DNA from: Sphingomonas pseudosanguinis
GTDB lineage: Bacteria; Pseudomonadota; Alphaproteobacteria; Sphingomonadales; Sphingomonadaceae
DNA: 64,000 bases
Direction of reading: 5' to 3'
Assembly (NCBI RefSeq): GCF_014196255.1
Contig: NZ_JACIDH010000016.1
Coordinates: forward strand, 1-64,000
Numbering within the stretch: position 1 is the first letter of the stretch; each line of letters starts with the position of its first letter. The position numbers were made by a program, and so were the translations under genes. The notes under the pieces are model-generated. The model searched no databases. It had not been told where the DNA came from and saw only the letters and a program-made list of their open reading frames with translations. Positions 39,477 through 48,895 of this stretch are shown one piece after another.

Positions 39477-41303
39477 TCACGCCAGCAACGCGTCCTCCGC
39501 CGCCTCTTCCACCTCGGCGGCCTGGCGCGCCCACATTTCGGCGTACAGTCCGCCCCTGGCCAGCAGCTCGCCATGCGTGCCCCGTTCAGCGACGCGGCCG
39601 CCATCGAGCACCACGATCTGGTCGGCATGGACGATCGTCGACAGGCGGTGCGCGATGACCAGGGTGGTGCGGCCGCGCTCGATCGCCTGGAGCGTAGCAA
39701 GGATGTCCGCCTCGGTCCGGCTGTCGAGCGCGCTGGTCGCCTCGTCCAGGATCAGGATGGGCGGGTTCTTCAGCAGGGTGCGCGCGATGGCCACGCGCTG
39801 CTTCTCGCCGCCCGACAGCTTCAGCCCGCGCTCGCCGACGCGGGTGGCATAACCCTGGGGCTGGCGTTCGATGAAGTCGGCGATGGCCGCGCCCTTGGCC
39901 GCGCGCTCGACCTCGGCCTCGCCCGCGCCTTCGCGACCATAGGCGATGTTGTAGCCGATCGTATCGTTGAACAGCACCGTGTCCTGCGGCACGATACCGA
40001 TCGCGGCGCGCAGGCTGTCCTGCGCCACCCTCGCCACCGGCTGGCCATCGATGGTGATCGCGCCCTGGTTCACGTCGTAGAAGCGGTAGAGCAGCCGCGC
40101 GAGCGTCGACTTGCCCGCCCCCGACGGCCCCACCACCGCACAGGTCGTGCCCGCCGGCACGTCGAGCGTCAGGCCTTTCAGGATCGGCCGGTCCGGCTCA
40201 TAGCCGAAGACGACATCATCGAAGCGGACATGCCCGCCCGTCACCGCCAGCGCGGGCGCGCCGGGGGCGTCGACCACCTCGGCGGGGGTATCAATCAGGT
40301 CGAACATCGCGCCCATGTCGATCACCCCCTGACGGATGGTGCGATAGACCATGCCGAGCAGGTCGAGCGGGCGGAACAGCTGCGACAACAGGGTCGAGAC
40401 GAACACCACGTCACCCGGCGACGCCGCGCCCCGGCTCCACTCGCGCACGACCCAGGCCATCGCGAAGCCGAGCATCAGGCTGGTGATCGCCGCCTGCCCG
40501 ACATTCAGCCAGGCGAGCGAGTTTTCCGACTTGGTCGCCGCACGCGCATAGGCGGCGACGCCATTCTCATACCGCCGCGCCTCGCGCTCCTCGGCATTGA
40601 AATATTTGACCGTCTCGAAGTTCAGCAGCGAGTCGACCGCATGCGCCACCGCGCCGGTGTCGAGGTCGTTCATCCGTGTGCGCAGCGCGTTGCGCCAGTC
40701 GGTCACCTTGCGGGTGAAGACGATGTAGAGGACGACCATCACCAGCGTGGTGACGACCAGCACCGGCCCGAAGCTGCGCCCGAAGATCGTCAGCACCAGC
40801 CCCAGTTCAAGCACCGTCGGCGCGATGTTGAACAGCAGGAAATACAGCATCGTATCGATGCTCTTGGTGCCGCGCTCGACCACCTTGGTCACCGCGCCGG
40901 TGCGCCGCTCCAGATGGAAGCGCAGCGATAGGCGGTGGAGGTGGCGGAAGACGTCCGCCGACAACCGCCGGGTCGCGTCCTGCCCGACCATCTCGAACAC
41001 CGCGTTGCGCAAATTGTCGAACAACGTCGTGCCGAACCGCGCCGCCGCATAGCCGATCACGAGGAGGACGATCAGCATCACCGCGCTGCGATCGCCCCCC
41101 GCCATCCGGTCGATCGCGAATTTGAGCGTATAGGCCGCGCCCAGCACCTGGATCAGCTTGGACAGCACGACCAGCGCCATCGCCGCCACGATCCGGACCC
41201 GCAGCGCGGGCGCACCGGCGGGCCAGAGATAGGGGAGGAAACGGCGAAGCGTCGGGATCAGCGGCCGGTCAGGCGTACCGGCGGTGGGGTCGAGTGGCGG
41301 CAT
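39477..41303 (-). CDS. ABC exporter of the Atm1/HMT1 type
   Basis: A 608-residue half-transporter. Residues 20-320 hold six transmembrane helices; the nucleotide-binding domain carries Walker A GPSGAGKSTLARL (about 399-411), signature LSGGEKQRVAIARTLL, and Walker B ILILDEATSALDSRTE. The helix regions LRNAVFEMVGQDATRRLSADVFRHLHRLSLRFHLERRTGAV resemble the Atm1 class, which exports glutathione-derived or Fe-S-related compounds. It stands alone between two repeats. Confidence 0.9.
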   Translation of the reverse strand: MPPLDPTAGTPDRPLIPTLRRFLPYLWPAGAPALRVRIVAAMALVVLSKLIQVLGAAYTLKFAIDRMAGGDRSAVMLIVLLVIGYAAARFGTTLFDNLRNAVFEMVGQDATRRLSADVFRHLHRLSLRFHLERRTGAVTKVVERGTKSIDTMLYFLLFNIAPTVLELGLVLTIFGRSFGPVLVVTTLVMVVLYIVFTRKVTDWRNALRTRMNDLDTGAVAHAVDSLLNFETVKYFNAEEREARRYENGVAAYARAATKSENSLAWLNVGQAAITSLMLGFAMAWVVREWSRGAASPGDVVFVSTLLSQLFRPLDLLGMVYRTIRQGVIDMGAMFDLIDTPAEVVDAPGAPALAVTGGHVRFDDVVFGYEPDRPILKGLTLDVPAGTTCAVVGPSGAGKSTLARLLYRFYDVNQGAITIDGQPVARVAQDSLRAAIGIVPQDTVLFNDTIGYNIAYGREGAGEAEVERAAKGAAIADFIERQPQGYATRVGERGLKLSGGEKQRVAIARTLLKNPPILILDEATSALDSRTEADILATLQAIERGRTTLVIAHRLSTIVHADQIVVLDGGRVAERGTHGELLARGGLYAEMWARQAAEVEEAAEDALLA

Positions 41304-41387
41304 GTCGATCCCATGTCGGCGGAATGAGAGGGAAGTTCAATGGGGGTGGCCTTGGGGATCACATCTGGGCAAGTCGCCCGTGGCCTT

Positions 41388-41540
41388 GCCCTCCCCCATC
41401 CCCTCCCGCTTGCGGGAGGGGAGCGGCTAGAGGCGATCGGTGGCCTTCCTAACGCTGGGTAGGTCCTCGCTTTCCCCAATTACCACAAGACTCCCCTCCC
41501 GCAGGCGGGAGGGGCTGGGGGAGGGCAAGGTGTCTCACCG
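41388..41540. repeat. Family C repeat pair (inverted)
   Basis: CCCTCCCCCATCCCCTCCCG with GCTTGCGGGAGGGG hairpin and an inverse copy ending GAGGGCAAGGTGTCTCACCG. About 70 bases lie between them. Confidence 0.82.
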
Positions 41541-41555
41541 AGCCCCCACCCCGCC

Positions 41556-43526
41556 TCACTTCAACCCGGTCACGAACTCCCCACCATGCTTCACCTGCGC
41601 GGTCGAGGCCTTCAGCGTCTCGCCGATCGGCTCCGCGCGTCCGCCCAGACACGGGCTGAGGAAATTCTCCGTCACCGCGTTGAAGGCGATGTTGTTCGCC
41701 GGCCGGGCAAAGCCGTGCCCTTCGTCGGGGAACACCACATAGGTGACGGGGATGGACTTGGCCGCCATCGCCTCGACGATCTGGTCGCTTTCGGCCACGT
41801 TGACACGCGGGTCGTTGGCACCCTGCCCGATCAGCAGCGGCTTCTTGATCCGGTCGACGAAGGTCAGCGGCGAGCGTTCCTTGAGCAGCGCGCGGCCTTC
41901 CTCGGTCGTGGGGTCGCCCATCCGCTTGTAGAATTGCTGCTTGCCGGCTTCCCAATAGGGCGGGATCGTCTTCAGGAGGGTGAACAGGTTGGACGGGCCG
42001 ACGATGTCGACGCCGCAGGCGAACGTGTCGGGCGTGAAGGTCAAGCCGGCCAGCGTCGCATAGCCGCCATAGGAACCGCCCATGATCGCCACCTTGTCGG
42101 GCCGCGCCACGCCCTGCTTGACCGCCCAGTCGACCGCATCGATCAGGTCGTCATGCATCTTGCGGCCCCATTGCAGGTCGCCCGCCGAGATGAAGTTCTT
42201 CCCGAAACCGGTCGAGCCACGATAATTGACCGACAGCACCGCATAGCCGCGATTGGCGAGCCACTGGTGATAGCCGTTATAGCCGAAGCCGTCGCGCGCC
42301 CAGGGGCCGCCATGGACCAGCAGCACCATCGGCACCGGCCCGGTCACGCCCTTGGGCTTGGTCAGGTACGACACCAGCGTCAGCCCGTCGCGCGCGGGGA
42401 TCTCGACCGCCTCCATCGGCACCAGCGGCGCATCGGCCAGTTCGGGACGGCTGACATAAAACTGGGTCAGCTTTTTACCCTTGCGGTCGTACAGCCAGGT
42501 CGAGGCGGGCGCGGTGACGGGATCGAAGGTGACGAGCCATTTGTCATCGGCATCGGTGCGTGATCCGACCGAGAACTCGCCCTTGTTCTGTGCCTTGAGG
42601 AAGGCGAGGTCGGCCTTCACCGCGTCGCCGATCGGCAGATATTCGTTCTTGAGATAGTCGACGGCATAGGCCTCGATCCGGCCGGTCCGGGGATCGAACA
42701 GCGCGCCCGACACATCGGCCTTCGGGCTTTCGCCGACGATCGTCATCTTTCCGCTGGCGACGTCCTGCGCCATCAGCGCGGCGGTGTTCCGCCCCCGGCT
42801 GTCGATCCAGTAGAGCGTCTTGCCGTCGACGGTGAAGCCCATCGGCGCGGTGGTCAGCGAATCGTCCAGCCCGAACTGGACGACCGGCGTCGCCTCCACG
42901 GTGGTGCCGTTCACGCGGTAATAGTCGGACCCGCCATCGGGCCGCGCCTTGGACGCCATGCGCAGCTTCAGCTGGTCGTCGGCGATAAAGCCGGCATAGC
43001 CGTCATTCTGCATCACCTTGGTCAGCGCGCCGCTGGTCAGGTTGAGCTCATAGACGTCGTGCCAGCGCGGATCGCGGTTGTTGACGCCGATCAGGATGCG
43101 ATCCTTGATCGTCTCGCTGGTGCCGATGACGCGCACCCGGGTCTTTTCGAACGGGGTCAGCGCCTTTTGCGCGCCGGTCTCGACGTTGACGCCGTAGAGC
43201 AGGAAATTCTCGTCGCCGCCCTTGTCGTTGACGAACAGGATCGACCGGGAATCGGGCGACCAGAAGGTCTGGCGGATCGGCCGCCCCTTCTCCGCGGTCA
43301 GCGGGCGCGCCTGGTCGGGCGTGGCGATGGGCGCGACCCAGACGTTGAGCACGCCGTCGCGCGGCGCGATGAAGCTGATCCACTTGCCATCGGGGGACAG
43401 CTGGCCACCGACCTTGGTCGGATTGCCGAACAGCTTGGTCCGCTCGATCAGGGGCACGTCCGCCGCCACCGCCGTCTGCGCCACCATCATCGCCGCACTC
43501 GCCGCCAAAAACGCCTTGAACACCAT
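41556..43526 (-). CDS. Exported S9-family prolyl oligopeptidase-like peptidase
   Basis: A 656-residue protein. Signal peptide (FLAASAAMMVAQTAVA), a beta-propeller of about 350 residues, then an alpha/beta hydrolase domain. Serine in GGSYGGYATLAG (about 485), Asp in GQGANDPRV, His in FPDEGHGFA form the catalytic triad. S9 enzymes of this kind cut short peptides or acyl-amino acids in the periplasm. The start follows a TCATGCTCC stretch; an ATG 14 codons earlier is less likely since it precedes the signal peptide. Confidence 0.92.
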   Translation of the reverse strand: MVFKAFLAASAAMMVAQTAVAADVPLIERTKLFGNPTKVGGQLSPDGKWISFIAPRDGVLNVWVAPIATPDQARPLTAEKGRPIRQTFWSPDSRSILFVNDKGGDENFLLYGVNVETGAQKALTPFEKTRVRVIGTSETIKDRILIGVNNRDPRWHDVYELNLTSGALTKVMQNDGYAGFIADDQLKLRMASKARPDGGSDYYRVNGTTVEATPVVQFGLDDSLTTAPMGFTVDGKTLYWIDSRGRNTAALMAQDVASGKMTIVGESPKADVSGALFDPRTGRIEAYAVDYLKNEYLPIGDAVKADLAFLKAQNKGEFSVGSRTDADDKWLVTFDPVTAPASTWLYDRKGKKLTQFYVSRPELADAPLVPMEAVEIPARDGLTLVSYLTKPKGVTGPVPMVLLVHGGPWARDGFGYNGYHQWLANRGYAVLSVNYRGSTGFGKNFISAGDLQWGRKMHDDLIDAVDWAVKQGVARPDKVAIMGGSYGGYATLAGLTFTPDTFACGVDIVGPSNLFTLLKTIPPYWEAGKQQFYKRMGDPTTEEGRALLKERSPLTFVDRIKKPLLIGQGANDPRVNVAESDQIVEAMAAKSIPVTYVVFPDEGHGFARPANNIAFNAVTENFLSPCLGGRAEPIGETLKASTAQVKHGGEFVTGLK

Positions 43527-43647
43527 GTCATGCTCCCACCCTTTGACCGTATTATCAAAGCATGACACCGGCTTCCCAATCCGACAAGCGCGATTTCGGA
43601 ACTGCTGGCCGCTGCGTACGTTTTTATCAGCAAGTGGAGGCGGTTAC

Positions 43648-43878
43648 ATGCAACCGATTTTCTATGTGATGGCGATCCTGGGCTGCGGCGATGGCAGCGT
43701 CGATTGCACCGAGGCGCGGATGGTCCCGGCCCGTTACGAAACCATGGCCCAGTGCCGCGCCGATCTCGCCAACCGGATCGCCGCCAACACCGACGTGCCC
43801 TATCCGGTCATCGGTGCCGATTGCCGCCGCATCGGCGCGCAGATGGCAAAGGCCGAACGCAAGCCGTCGCGGGGCTGA
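43648..43878 (+). CDS. Small cysteine-rich protein of unknown function
   Basis: A 76-residue protein starting MQPIFYVMAILGCGDGS with a good ribosome-binding site (GTGGAGG). Four cysteines in pairs (GCGDGSVDC, QCRADL, DCRRIG) suggest disulfides, so it may be exported, although the N-terminus is only weakly signal-like. Function is not known. Confidence 0.65.
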   Translation: MQPIFYVMAILGCGDGSVDCTEARMVPARYETMAQCRADLANRIAANTDVPYPVIGADCRRIGAQMAKAERKPSRG

Positions 43879-43894
43879 GTCTCAACCTCTACCC

Positions 43895-43992
43895 CCGTTC
43901 GGCCTGAGCGAAGTCGAAGGCCAAGGGAACCCCCTCACCGTCATCTTGGCATAGGTCGGAACATGGCCTTCGACTTCGCTCAGGCTGAACGG
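43895..43992. repeat. Family B repeat pair (inverted)
   Basis: CCGTTCGGCCTGAGCGAAGT and the inverse GGCCTTCGACTTCGCTCAGG, about 42 bases apart, between the small gene and crtB. Confidence 0.83.
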
Positions 43993-44001
43993 AGGGTGGG
44001 A

Positions 44002-44952
44002 TTATCGGGGTCGTGTCCAAAGCGTTGGATCACGCGGGACGATCGCCATCTTGTCCCGCCGCGCCGCCTGCACGCTCGCCACCGTCATGAAGCGCAGCTT
44101 TTCCGCCTTGCTGGTCCCGACCCGGCTGTCCCAGGCGCGCCGTCCGCGCCTGGCGACCTTGCGCCCGATCGCGCCATAGATCGCCGCCGCCGACAGCACC
44201 GCCCAGGCCGAGCGATAGGACAAGGCGGGCGTCCCCATCCGCGCGCTCGCCTCGAATAGGGCGGCCTGATCGGTCAGCCGGCGGGCCAGCGCGCTCAGCC
44301 CCGGCCGGTGCGACGGGGCCATGATCGCATCGGGCGCGATGCTCTTATAGGCCAGCCATTGCCGGGGCAGATAGTGCCGCCCGGCGCCCGCATCCTCGGC
44401 GATGTCGCGCGCGATATTGGCCAGCTGGAACGCCATGCCCAGATCGCATGCACGGTCGAGCGTCGCGTCATCCTCCGGCGCGACCCCCATCGTCACCGCC
44501 ATCATGCAGCCGACGACGCCCGCGACATGATAGCAATAGCGGTAGAGATCCTCCTCGCTGTCGGGCCGCCAGTCCTCGGCGTCCAGCGCGAATCCGGCGA
44601 TCAGGTCGCGTGGCCAGCGATGCGGCATCCCCGTCTCCGCCGCGACGACCCGCAGCGCGTCGAAGGCCGGATCGCCCACCACCCGCCCCGCCAGCGCCGC
44701 CTCTGTCTTGTCGGTCAGCTCGGCCAGCCGCGCGGGCGCATCCGCGACACGCGTCATGCCATGGCCATGATCCTGCCCGTCGGCGATGTCGTCGCACCGC
44801 CGGCACCAGGCATAGAGCAGCCAGGCGCGCTCGCGTGTTTCGGGATCGAACAACAGGCTGGCGGCCGCGAAACTCTTCGAGCCGCGCGCGATCGAGGCCT
44901 TGGCCGCCGCCACCAGCGCCGCCCGTTCGCTCGGGGCGGCGGTGTCGCTCAC
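44002..44952 (-). CDS. crtB: Phytoene synthase
   Basis: A 316-residue prenyl synthase joining two geranylgeranyl diphosphates to phytoene, the first carotenoid step. Two aspartate-rich regions bind Mg: CRRCDDIADGQD at about 50 and NIARDIAEDAGAGRHYLP near 178. YCYHVAGVVGCMMAVTMG is the family signature between them. The GTG start overlaps the LOG-family stop (GTGA). It is transcribed toward the crt region but from the opposite strand. Confidence 0.94.
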   Translation of the reverse strand: MSDTAAPSERAALVAAAKASIARGSKSFAAASLLFDPETRERAWLLYAWCRRCDDIADGQDHGHGMTRVADAPARLAELTDKTEAALAGRVVGDPAFDALRVVAAETGMPHRWPRDLIAGFALDAEDWRPDSEEDLYRYCYHVAGVVGCMMAVTMGVAPEDDATLDRACDLGMAFQLANIARDIAEDAGAGRHYLPRQWLAYKSIAPDAIMAPSHRPGLSALARRLTDQAALFEASARMGTPALSYRSAWAVLSAAAIYGAIGRKVARRGRRAWDSRVGTSKAEKLRFMTVASVQAARRDKMAIVPRDPTLWTRPR

Positions 44953-45530
44953 AGATCGCCCGCGTTCATGCGCACGATCGGCTGAGTCGGCACATGCGCC
45001 GCCATCCGGTCCAGCAGCCCGTCGAGCGTGTCGTCGACGATCAGGAGGTCGCGGTGCTGCGGCCGCAGGAAGCCGACCTCGCCCATCTTTTCCCAGAAGG
45101 CGACGAGATGGTCGTAATAGCCGCCCGTGTTGAGCAGCCCGACCGGATCGGCATGATAGCCGAGCTGCGCCCAGCTCAGCGCTTCCCACAGCTCGTCCAT
45201 CGTGCCCGTGCCGCCCGCGATGGTGATGAAGCCGTCGGACAGATCGGTGAACGCCTTCTTGCGCTCATGCATGCCGGGCACGACGTGCAGTTCAGTCAGG
45301 CCGCGATGCGCGACCTCGGCATCGACCAGCGCCTGCGGGATGATGCCGATCACCTCGCCCCCCGCCGCCAGCGCCGCATCGGCGACCGCACCCATCAGGC
45401 CCAGCCGCCCGCCGCCATAGACGACACCGATCCCACGCTCGGCCAGGCCACGCCCGACCTGCCGTGCGGTGTCGATATATTGGGGGTCCGAAGGGGTCGC
45501 CGACCCGCAGTAAATGGCCAATCGCTTCAT
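44949..45530 (-). CDS. LOG/TIGR00730 family protein
   Basis: A 193-residue Rossmann-fold protein. RLAIYCGSATPSDPQYIDTA opens it; VYGGGRLGLMGAVADAAL and IAGGTGTMDELWEALSWAQLG are the diagnostic PGGxGTxxE-type motif (here AGGTGTMDE). This family includes cytokinin-activating nucleotide phosphoribohydrolases and lysine decarboxylase-annotated proteins. A purine-nucleotide hydrolase role is likely. It overlaps the crtB start. Confidence 0.88.
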   Translation of the reverse strand: MKRLAIYCGSATPSDPQYIDTARQVGRGLAERGIGVVYGGGRLGLMGAVADAALAAGGEVIGIIPQALVDAEVAHRGLTELHVVPGMHERKKAFTDLSDGFITIAGGTGTMDELWEALSWAQLGYHADPVGLLNTGGYYDHLVAFWEKMGEVGFLRPQHRDLLIVDDTLDGLLDRMAAHVPTQPIVRMNAGDL

Positions 45531-45607
45531 CCTGTGAGCGCTAAGCGATGGCGCCGGGCGGGGCAAGCGGGGTTGCGGCCAGCCGACCGGTTCCGGCTTT
45601 CGCCGCG

Positions 45608-45886
45608 TCAGGCGAAGAGGGCGACGGCACCGGCGATCAGTATCGCCCAGAACAGCAGAAAGACGAAATTGCCGCGCCAGCCCGACGATACCGCTGGACC
45701 GTCGAGATTCTCGGCCGCATGCGCGCCATCCAGAAACCGTACCATGCGCCGGGCGAGCGTCACGATGATCCAGTCGACGGCACCGATCGGATCGAGGTCG
45801 AGCAACTGGCGCAGCGGTGCGCGTTCATAGAGGCTTACGATGCGACAGAAGCCTCGAACAGCTTTCATCGACATTCGTTCTCGCAT
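45608..45886 (-). CDS. Small membrane-anchored protein of unknown function
   Basis: A ~92-residue protein with a polar, basic N-terminal part (CRIVSLYERAPLRQLLDLDPIGAVDWIIVTLARRMVRFLDG, in sections) and one C-terminal transmembrane helix (FVFLLFWAILIAGAVALF). GGGGGC lies before the first ATG; two nearby ATGs (45874 and 45868) could be used. It is downstream of the esterase gene. No family recognised. Confidence 0.55.
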   Translation of the reverse strand: MRERMSMKAVRGFCRIVSLYERAPLRQLLDLDPIGAVDWIIVTLARRMVRFLDGAHAAENLDGPAVSSGWRGNFVFLLFWAILIAGAVALFA

Positions 45887-45911
45887 GCCCCCGGACAGCG
45901 CCCGCCGGGCC

Positions 45912-46931
45912 TTATCGGGGATGCGCAGTCTTCGCCAACATGCCGATGTCCTGCAACCATTGCCGCACCTGCCCCGGCCATTGCGTCGTGATCGGATCGG
46001 CGGTCGGCCGCAAGCCGAACGCATGCCCGCCTTTGGCATAGACCCGCATGTCGACAGGCACCTTCGCCGCGTTCAGCGCCAGCGCATAGGCCAGCGGCTG
46101 GCGGATGTCGTCCATCGGATCATCCATCGCATGCAGGATCATCGTCGGCGGCGCCTTGGCACTGATCGTCACCCAAGGGCGTAATTCGAGATTGTTCTTC
46201 CCCCTGCTGTTGTCCAGCATCCGCGCCGTATAGGCGATGACCGCGAAATCGGGACGCGGGGACTGGCGATCGGCGGCATCCGCGATCGGATAGCTGCGCG
46301 CCTCGGTGTTGCTCATATTCGCGGCGAGATAGGCCCCGGCGGAAAAGCCGATGACGCCGATCTTGTGCGAATCGATCCCGTAGGTTTTTGCCCGCTGGCG
46401 CAACAGGCCGATGGCACGCTGCGCATCCTCCAGCGCCAGCAAGGTCTCGGGCCGTTGTTGCCGGCCATCGACCACCGGCCAGACCTGCGGCGTGCGATAT
46501 TTGAGCACGGCGCAGGTCATGCCCTGGCGCACCGCCCAGTCGCAGATCTCCGTGCCTTCGAGGTCCATCGCCACCACCTCGAACCCGCCGCCCGGCAGGA
46601 CCAGCAAGGCGGCGCCATTGCCGTGTCCTTTGTGGCGATACAGCGTCATGGTCGGGCGAGTGACATAGGTCGCCCAATGCCATTTCCGCCCCGCGACCAG
46701 CCCAGTGCCGTTGCCGGTCGCCTCCGGCCGATCCCCGGAGTCGGGCTTGGCAAGCCCCACATCGGGTGACCAAAGCGGTATCTGCTCGTCCCCATCAATC
46801 GGTTGCCAGATACCGACGCGCTCGTTCTTGGGAAGCGGCGCGGGCTTGGCCGGGCCAGTCCGTGCCGGGGCCGCCCCGGCAAGACCCCATGTCCCGAGCG
46901 CGATAGCCAACCCAAGTCGAGACACACGCAT
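45912..46931 (-). CDS. Exported alpha/beta hydrolase (esterase)
   Basis: A 339-residue protein with a signal peptide (LGLAIALGTWGLAGAAPA). The oxyanion segment is VLPGGGFEVVAMDLEG, the nucleophile elbow GFSAGAYLA (Ser about 200), with Asp in LHAMDDPMDD and His in KGGHAFG. Likely an acetyl-xylan-esterase-like or carboxyl esterase. Gene is opposite to recQ; no carbohydrate genes are adjacent. Confidence 0.84.
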   Translation of the reverse strand: MRVSRLGLAIALGTWGLAGAAPARTGPAKPAPLPKNERVGIWQPIDGDEQIPLWSPDVGLAKPDSGDRPEATGNGTGLVAGRKWHWATYVTRPTMTLYRHKGHGNGAALLVLPGGGFEVVAMDLEGTEICDWAVRQGMTCAVLKYRTPQVWPVVDGRQQRPETLLALEDAQRAIGLLRQRAKTYGIDSHKIGVIGFSAGAYLAANMSNTEARSYPIADAADRQSPRPDFAVIAYTARMLDNSRGKNNLELRPWVTISAKAPPTMILHAMDDPMDDIRQPLAYALALNAAKVPVDMRVYAKGGHAFGLRPTADPITTQWPGQVRQWLQDIGMLAKTAHPR

Positions 46932-47114
46932 ATCGCACCCCAAAGGACCGTGGCGGACGACCGCCATGCTGAATCGTCTGGACCACGCTATCGCCGCCGC
47001 CGCGTCCGATAAAGCCTGTTCGATACCGCACGGTGCCAATCTCTATTCGGGCCAAAGGCAATTCCAGCCACCCCACCCTTCCCCCGCCCCCATGCCGTCG
47101 CTACATGAGCGCGG

Positions 47115-48884
47115 ATGGTCGCCGACCCCCTTGCCAAGCTTCATGAAGTCTTCGGGTACAGCCAGTTCCGGGGTGTCCAGGATCAGGTCGTTACCCGTGT
47201 CCTGAACCGGCAGCGGACGTTGGCGGTGATGCCCACCGGTGCGGGCAAATCGCTCTGCTACCAGCTGCCCGCCGTGATGATGGACGGGTGCTGCGTCGTG
47301 GTCAGCCCGCTGATCGCGTTGATGCACGACCAGCTGCGCGCGGCCGAGGCGGTCGGCATCCGCGCCGCCACGCTGACCAGCGTCGACCAGAACCGCGCCG
47401 AGACGATCGCACGCTTCCGCGACGGCCAGCTCGACCTGCTCTATGTCGCGCCCGAGCGTGCGTCGTCGTCGCATTTCCGCGAGTTGCTGGCGTCGGCTCC
47501 GCTCAGCCTGTTCGCGATCGACGAGGCGCACTGCGTCAGCGAATGGGGGCATGACTTCCGCCCCGACTATCGGCTGCTAGAGCCGCTGATGGATGCCTTT
47601 CCAGAGGTGCCCCGGCTCGCGCTGACCGCGACCGCCGACGCGCATACCCGTGCCGACATCGCCAAGCAGCTGGGGATTCCCACCGAAGGCATGATCGTCT
47701 CGGGCTTCGACCGGCCCAATATCCGCTATGCGATCAGCCCCAAGGCGAATGTGAACCTGCAGATCGCGCGCGTCGTCGCCGATACACCCGGCCCCGGCAT
47801 CGTCTATGCCCAGACGCGCGCGGCGACCGAGAAGCTGGCCGAGGCGCTGGCGCGGACCGGCCGCCCGGTGCGCGCCTATCATGCCGGGCTCGATCCCGCC
47901 GTGCGCGCCAAGAACCAGGCCGATTTCGTCGCCTCCGAAGACATGGTGATCTGCGCCACCGTGGCGTTCGGCATGGGCATCGACAAGCCCGATGTCCGCT
48001 TCGTCGCCCATGCCGGGCTGCCGAAGTCGATCGAGGCCTATTATCAGGAGACGGGCCGCGCCGGCCGCGACGGCGATCCCTCGGTCGCGCATCTCTTCTG
48101 GGGCGCCGACGACTTCGCCCGCGCGCGCCAGCGCATGGCCGAGGTCGAACCCGAACGACAGGCGGGCGAGCGCGCGCGGCTGTCCGCGCTGGGCGCGCTG
48201 GTCGAGACGGGGGGATGCCGCCGCCGCATCCTGCTACGCCATTTCGGCGAGGAGCTGGCGGAGGACTGCGGCAATTGCGACAATTGCCTCGGCTCGCCCG
48301 ATGCGGTCGACGCCACGACCACCGCGCAGAAATTCCTGTCCGCCGTCTTCCGCACCGGCCAGATGTTCGGCGCGGGCTATATCGAACAGGTGCTGACCGG
48401 ACAGTCGAGCGAGCGCAGCCTGATGAACGGGCATGAGGCTTTGTCGGTCTGGAACATCGTCTCGGGCGATGAGGTGGCGCTGCTCAAGCCCGTCCACCGC
48501 GCGCTGCTCCTGCGCGATGCGCTCCGCACCAATCCGCATGGCGGGCTGGAGTTCGGTCCCGCCGCGCGTGCGCTCATCAAGGGCGAGGCGCGGCTGTCGT
48601 TGGTCCTGCCGCCCAAGCGCGAGAAGAAGGGCCGCCGCGCCGCCCCCGTCGCCGCCAACCCGGCGGACAATCCGCTGTTCGAGGCGTTGCGCGCCAAGCG
48701 TCGCGAGCTGGCGCAGGAGGCAGGCGTGCCGCCCTATGTCATCTTCCATGATTCGGTGCTGCGCGACATGGCGGCACAACGGCCGAGCAGCCGTGCGGCG
48801 CTGTCGCTCCTGTCCGGCATCGGCGCGCGCAAGCTCGATGCCTATGGCGAGGCGTTTCTGGCGGTGATCCGCGAGGCGGGATAA
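47115..48884 (+). CDS. recQ: ATP-dependent DNA helicase RecQ
   Basis: A 589-residue SF2 helicase. Walker A MPTGAGKSLCYQLPA, DEAHC box with AIDEAHCVSEWGHDFRPDYR, motif III TATADAHTR, motif VI QETGRAGRDG, and the zinc-binding cysteines CNNC-like CGNCDNCL. The RQC winged-helix and an HRDC domain follow at the C-terminus (AGVPPYVIFHDSVLRDMAAQRP). It is an E. coli-like RecQ for repair of stalled forks. RecF, dnaN and gyrB are also in the window but not adjacent. Confidence 0.95.
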   Translation: MVADPLAKLHEVFGYSQFRGVQDQVVTRVLNRQRTLAVMPTGAGKSLCYQLPAVMMDGCCVVVSPLIALMHDQLRAAEAVGIRAATLTSVDQNRAETIARFRDGQLDLLYVAPERASSSHFRELLASAPLSLFAIDEAHCVSEWGHDFRPDYRLLEPLMDAFPEVPRLALTATADAHTRADIAKQLGIPTEGMIVSGFDRPNIRYAISPKANVNLQIARVVADTPGPGIVYAQTRAATEKLAEALARTGRPVRAYHAGLDPAVRAKNQADFVASEDMVICATVAFGMGIDKPDVRFVAHAGLPKSIEAYYQETGRAGRDGDPSVAHLFWGADDFARARQRMAEVEPERQAGERARLSALGALVETGGCRRRILLRHFGEELAEDCGNCDNCLGSPDAVDATTTAQKFLSAVFRTGQMFGAGYIEQVLTGQSSERSLMNGHEALSVWNIVSGDEVALLKPVHRALLLRDALRTNPHGGLEFGPAARALIKGEARLSLVLPPKREKKGRRAAPVAANPADNPLFEALRAKRRELAQEAGVPPYVIFHDSVLRDMAAQRPSSRAALSLLSGIGARKLDAYGEAFLAVIREAG

Positions 48885-48895
48885 GCTCTTGGGCC

